Below are positions 60,110-64,000 of a stretch of DNA of 64,000 nt, in pieces; the first letter of the stretch is position 1; every line of letters starts with the position of its first letter. Both the position numbers and the translations under genes were made by a program. The notes below the pieces were generated by a model, which saw only the letters and a program-made list of their open reading frames with translations, was not told the origin of the DNA and did not search any database. This DNA comes from Cololabis saira. Taxonomy: Eukaryota > Chordata > Actinopteri > Beloniformes > Belonidae. Location of the stretch: positions 19,610,129-19,674,128 of the forward strand of contig NC_084601.1 in NCBI RefSeq assembly GCF_033807715.1. The letters are read 5' to 3'.

Positions 60110-63080
60110 GTTTATAATTCAAGATACTTCAATAAACAACTACATATCTTATACAGCTGTAAAAAATGTGTGCAACACTCCTTTAAAGTTGTTGACTTTT
60201 TGGAAATGTGGTTGGAATATCATGTTTCATACTCAGTTCTTTAGTTTCAGTTCCTGTACAACTTGTCAAGTCAAAATATGTACAGAAGCTACAGTACACC
60301 CCCACAGAAAAAAAAGGGAACAGAACATAGTGACAACTGACTCTCCTTTTCTTCAGCTGCATCATCTGTATTGGTCACTGTTGTTCCAATCATCTGCGTA
60401 CGTCCATACCACAAAGACTTTACGATAACAACTCTGCTTTGTACAGCAAAGGCTCTGGCTTCTGCTCAGTGTCTGACTTGGCAGCTTTGAGCCTGAAGGA
60501 AACATTTAACTGAGGGAGCTAGATCAGTCCTCATCTACTGGATCAATATCCATTAGTCTCAGAGTGTATGTATTCGAGCATGTCTGTGTGTACAGACCTC
60601 ATCCTGGGTGAATGGGCCAGAGCCATAAACGTGAACTCTGGATCAGATTTCTCTGATGTGTTTCAGGCATTTTTCTTGCACACACACACACATACACACA
60701 CACCCACATACAGACAATGCTCATTCAATCATACCACACCAACCATATGAATGGTGTGCTGCAGTCGATGTTCATTCAAAAAAGGCCCCAGTGGTAAGGG
60801 GTGTAGATCTTACACTATGAATACTACCAAGCATTGTCAACAAGTGATTCATGAAATAAACACTGAATTATTCTCTTAGTCATCATCTTCGAGACCAAAG
60901 ATATGTTTGGAATGGAACGACTTGATGATTGACAACATACCACAACAAAACTCCCCATTTCAGAGCTTGGAGGTCTAGGTATTAATTCCAGTCTGGAAGA
61001 CATGGGAAAGAGACGGCGAGAGATGTGTTTTCTCTTTCTTTTTTTAATCAGTTGTCATTTCACATCAGGACAAAGCAACCCAAGACATGACGGCAAAAAA
61101 AAGAAGGGGGTGGGGGGGACATATAACATACATTGATAAATGAATGCTAAGACAGCAGGCAAGCAGGAAAAAGAAAGACTGTGGAGAATAAAGGCAAAGA
61201 CAGGAAAAAACGTGGGAAAAAACAAAGAGTATAAATGCCAAAGGATGGAAAAAGAGATGTGGATGGAGCTAGAGATGGAGGGGAGGAAAAACCATAGCCT
61301 GTGGCGTAAGACTGAAATCTATGCATGTCAGAACAAGACTCCCAGTCTATGAAGTAGAAGTTCACCAGCAAAACAAAAAGGAGGGGTTACCTCACTAACA
61401 TGACACTTGAGCCTCCCCTCCAGTGAGAGAAAGGCTGTCTACACTTGGTAAGACTTTGGTAGCCACACCGTGTTAAGGTCTCCCAAACACAACTAGGATA
61501 CTCTGCACATACTTCAAATGTTTCACATTAGCTTTTCAGAAAACTTAAAAAAGTAGAGGTAATTTACATGCAATGTTCTGCAAAATAAGCAATCATACCA
61601 AAGATAAAAGGTTTGAAGCATAGACACAGGACGATAGACCTTTCTGCCATCCCTCAACAGCCACAAAGTAAGGACATATTTTGCATTTTGTTACAAAACT
61701 AATTAGTGTTGCGCAAATGTAATATTTACAGTAAACCTCTGCCCATGCTCATAATCATCTCATACAACTGAGTACTTGTTTGTGACACCATCCGTATCAG
61801 TTCCACATAATCCCCGCTAAGTGTAGCTTTAAAAGGTGTGTTTAACAAGGTGTGCTGGATTTAGAGAAAACAGAAACATTTGCTCCCAAGAGACATTCAA
61901 GTGGTAAGAAAGCACTGGGCCACTCATCTTTAGCTTCAAGACCAAAAGCAGCATGAAGCCAAATAAGATCAAGTTTAGGGTAGTTGGTTGTTAACATTAC
62001 AGTAATTGAGTATTCCAGAGGGTTTGTTTTGAAGACTTAAATCGCTCCAAATATTAATAGAATGGATGGAGTGCAGACTGGTCTCCAATTTTATTTAATT
62101 ATACTTTGTTCAACCCTAAAAGGAAATACTAATTTTGTTGTACAAAGTCAGTCGGTATTATAGTCACTTAAGAGTCACTGTAAAAAGGTTATAGCTGCGG
62201 GAAGCGAGGATATCTTATCAACATGTACCGCATCAAACCTGAAGAAGTTTTAGACTTTAGACACTAAAGAAATTATGGTGTTTTATTATCGTTATGATTA
62301 ATATTGCCAGCTGCAGATAGCTGCTTGTAAACCTGTACAAGAATATAAGCAGAAGCTAATGATCCGTGTTACTGGATATCCTAGACAAAACTATTTTAGT
62401 GTAAGCTCTATAGTTGTGTAAAGGGAACTTTTTTCCAAATTGTGCAAGAGCCAAAAAAAGTGGCAGCAAACATAAAAAGTTTGATATTGCAACAAATCCA
62501 ACCATAGATTGGATTATGAATGAAGTAGAACGACAGCAGCGGGGCACTATCAACAACACACTGTGGCTGCATGATACCTTTTGCTTCTCTCTAAAAGAGG
62601 TCAGATCAGTTCAGCGAGGATAGCAAACTTCCTTTTGCGGCGTATTGTCTCACCAGACACCAAACCACAGGAGCCAGAGCTTGCATGTCAATACTCTACA
62701 TTCCCCCGATTGTTTACCACACTGACTGTTCTTTAAATCCGGACTTGTATCACAATCACGGTGCACCAATACAAGCAGTGTATAAGCAATACACAAAGTA
62801 CACCCATGTTCAATGAAGCCTGTTTCTCACTGAAGTCGCAGAAATATAAATTTAAATATTTTACACTCTTTGATGCACATATCACCAGGACCATCATAAG
62901 TACAGCACACTTATCTGACATTGTAAGTACGTATACAATATAAAACTATGACTCACTCAACGTTATTAATGTTTAAATGTCCTGTTAACAAATGTACCTG
63001 CTGCAGAAATGCTCAGGTCTACCTTAAGTGGGGATATAGAAACTTCTTCTTCTCCTTTTGTTTTTTTCCTTCAGGGGTTG
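60110..63080. other. trio intron 1, no recognised gene
   Basis: About 3 kb of AT-rich intron with a short CA run (60681-60708) and a G run near 61108-61117. No elements recognised. Confidence 0.55.
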
Positions 63081-63283
63081 CTACAGCGAATCAGTTGCCT
63101 CCATCTGAGCCTGTCTTCTGCATCCTCTTCTCTTACCCCAACTACCTTGACGTCCTCTTTCACTACATCTATAAACCTCCTGTTTGGTCTTCCTCTGGTT
63201 CTCCTGACTGGCAGTTCAAAACTCAGCATCCTTCTACCAATAAATTCACTATCTCTCCTCTGGACATGTCCAAACCATCTCAG
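63081..63283 (-). pseudogene. LINE reverse-transcriptase ORF, C-terminal end
   Basis: Minus-strand frame, without stops for most of its length: LRWFGHVQRRDSEFIGRRML, then ELPVRRTRGRPNRRFIDVVK and EDAEDRLRWRQLIRC before a stop. This is the familiar C-terminal tail of ORF2 in a teleost non-LTR retrotransposon. It is continuous with 63868-64000 but split by an inserted DNA element. Confidence 0.85.
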
Positions 63284-63867
63284 GCCCCGTTTCCACGTAG
63301 CAAAAACGGTGGTGTTTTCATGCGTTTTAGCCGTTCGTTTACACGAAAACGAAGCTCAAAGTCACCAAAAACGATCATTTCTGAAAACTCCGGCCAAAGT
63401 GGAGATTTGCAAAAGCTCCGTCTTCATGTTTGCTTGTAAACAGAGGGAAACAGACATATAGGCTTCAGAACGTCACATTTGGTGACAGAAACGTCACCAG
63501 CATCATTTGTGCGACCTGTGTTTACAATTTGTTTGGACACGTCAATACTTTCTTGCATTTTACCTGTTTTATATTCTAATGTCACACTTAAAAGTAACTC
63601 CACTTCTCTGTCACTCCAAACGAAAGACTCTCGTTCCATCTTGGAAGTAACTTGAAGTTACACTAGTCATTTGTTGATGTTTTTTTCCAGGATTCTGATT
63701 GGCTAGCATGACTTTATGCTTCTCGTTACACTGCCCCCTGTAGGTTTGGCAGCTCATAGCGCCCATAACAGCGTATTTATGCAGGTTCATGTAAATTATG
63801 GTATTTTTCAAAACGTAGAGGGGGAAATATCCGTTTTTGTAAATACCTGGCTATGTGTAAATGTGGC
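63284..63867. mobile_element. Non-autonomous DNA element inserted in LINE
   Basis: The left end GCCCCGTTTCCACGTAGC and right end (reverse complement) GCCACATTTACACATAGC match at 14 of 18 positions. Both have AAAAACGG inside and a CTCAG duplication at 63279-63283 and 63868-63872. Removing it rejoins the LINE frame. The superfamily is uncertain (4-5-bp target). Confidence 0.75.
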
Positions 63868-64000
63868 CTCAGTCAGGCCTCCCTGACTTTATCTCCAAAG
63901 CCTCCAACATGTGCTGTCCCTCTTATGTCCTCATTCCTGATCATATCCAATCTGCTCACTCCCATAGAAAAACCTCAGCATCTTCATCTCTGCTACCTCC
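63868..64000 (-). pseudogene. LINE reverse-transcriptase ORF, upstream part (runs off window)
   Basis: On minus: EVAEMKMLRF, then with one shift SRMD-IRNEDIRGTAHV and FGDKVREA, leading into the part at 63081-63283. Frame damage shows that it is inactive. Confidence 0.75.

Overview
The window is teleost fish nuclear DNA. It carries the middle part of one large split gene on the minus strand and a long stretch of that gene's first intron. The gene is trio, the Rho guanine-nucleotide exchange factor with Sec14, spectrin-repeat, DH and PH domains. Thirty-one consecutive internal exons can be placed between 1120 and 30039. They read from high to low coordinates, keep one open frame across every junction, and give 4496 coding bases, about 1498 residues. 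Exons are numbered 2 to 32 here on the assumption that only one coding exon, for the Ala/Gly-rich N-terminus, lies upstream. That exon is not in the window, so the promoter and start codon lie beyond 64000. The exons after the first half of the PH1 domain lie before position 1. Residues such as SNVDSWCKACGEVDLP in exon 10 and LQLDIIPATAPGSDVKLRD in exon 25 fit Trio and not its paralogue kalirin. Which of two possible teleost co-orthologues this is cannot be told from sequence alone.

Layout from right to left, in transcript order: 30040-64000 is intron 1 (at least 33.96 kb), with no recognisable cellular exon and many mobile elements. Exons 2-5 (30039-22540) encode the N-terminal region and Sec14 domain. 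Exons 6-24 (21957-3736) encode the spectrin-repeat rod. Exon 25 (3652-3534) is the linker to the catalytic module. Exons 26-31 (2693-1473) encode the first DH (RhoGEF) domain, and exon 32 (1310-1120) the start of PH1. In this family the first DH-PH unit activates Rac1 and RhoG, the spectrin rod binds partners and restrains GEF activity, and the Sec14 domain serves in lipid or Gbeta-gamma association; those roles are family knowledge, not visible here.

Mobile DNA is mostly non-autonomous DNA transposons whose terminal repeats and target-site duplications can be read directly. Five carry exact or near-exact 8-bp hAT-type duplications: 49703-50308, 52738-53358, 40134-40977, 54770-55637 and 56242-57013. 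There is a TTAA-flanked Kolobok-like element with two further elements nested inside it (54542-55906), a TA-flanked element with CCGTATTTTCTGGAC ends, an internally deleted Tc1-like copy, tRNA-derived SINEs, and several LINE 3' ends. One LINE reverse-transcriptase tail at the right edge is split by a DNA element. Long microsatellites (TTTC, GAAA, CA/GT) punctuate the introns.

I found no evidence of a new enzyme system, CRISPR array or second protein-coding cellular gene. The items most worth a second look are about trio splicing: a GC-AG intron inside the DH1 coding region, TG tracts against two consecutive acceptors, CA/GT arrays beside exon 2, and a Gly/Ser insertion in the spectrin rod. 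The others are the layered transposon insertions and the inverted element pairs in intron 1.
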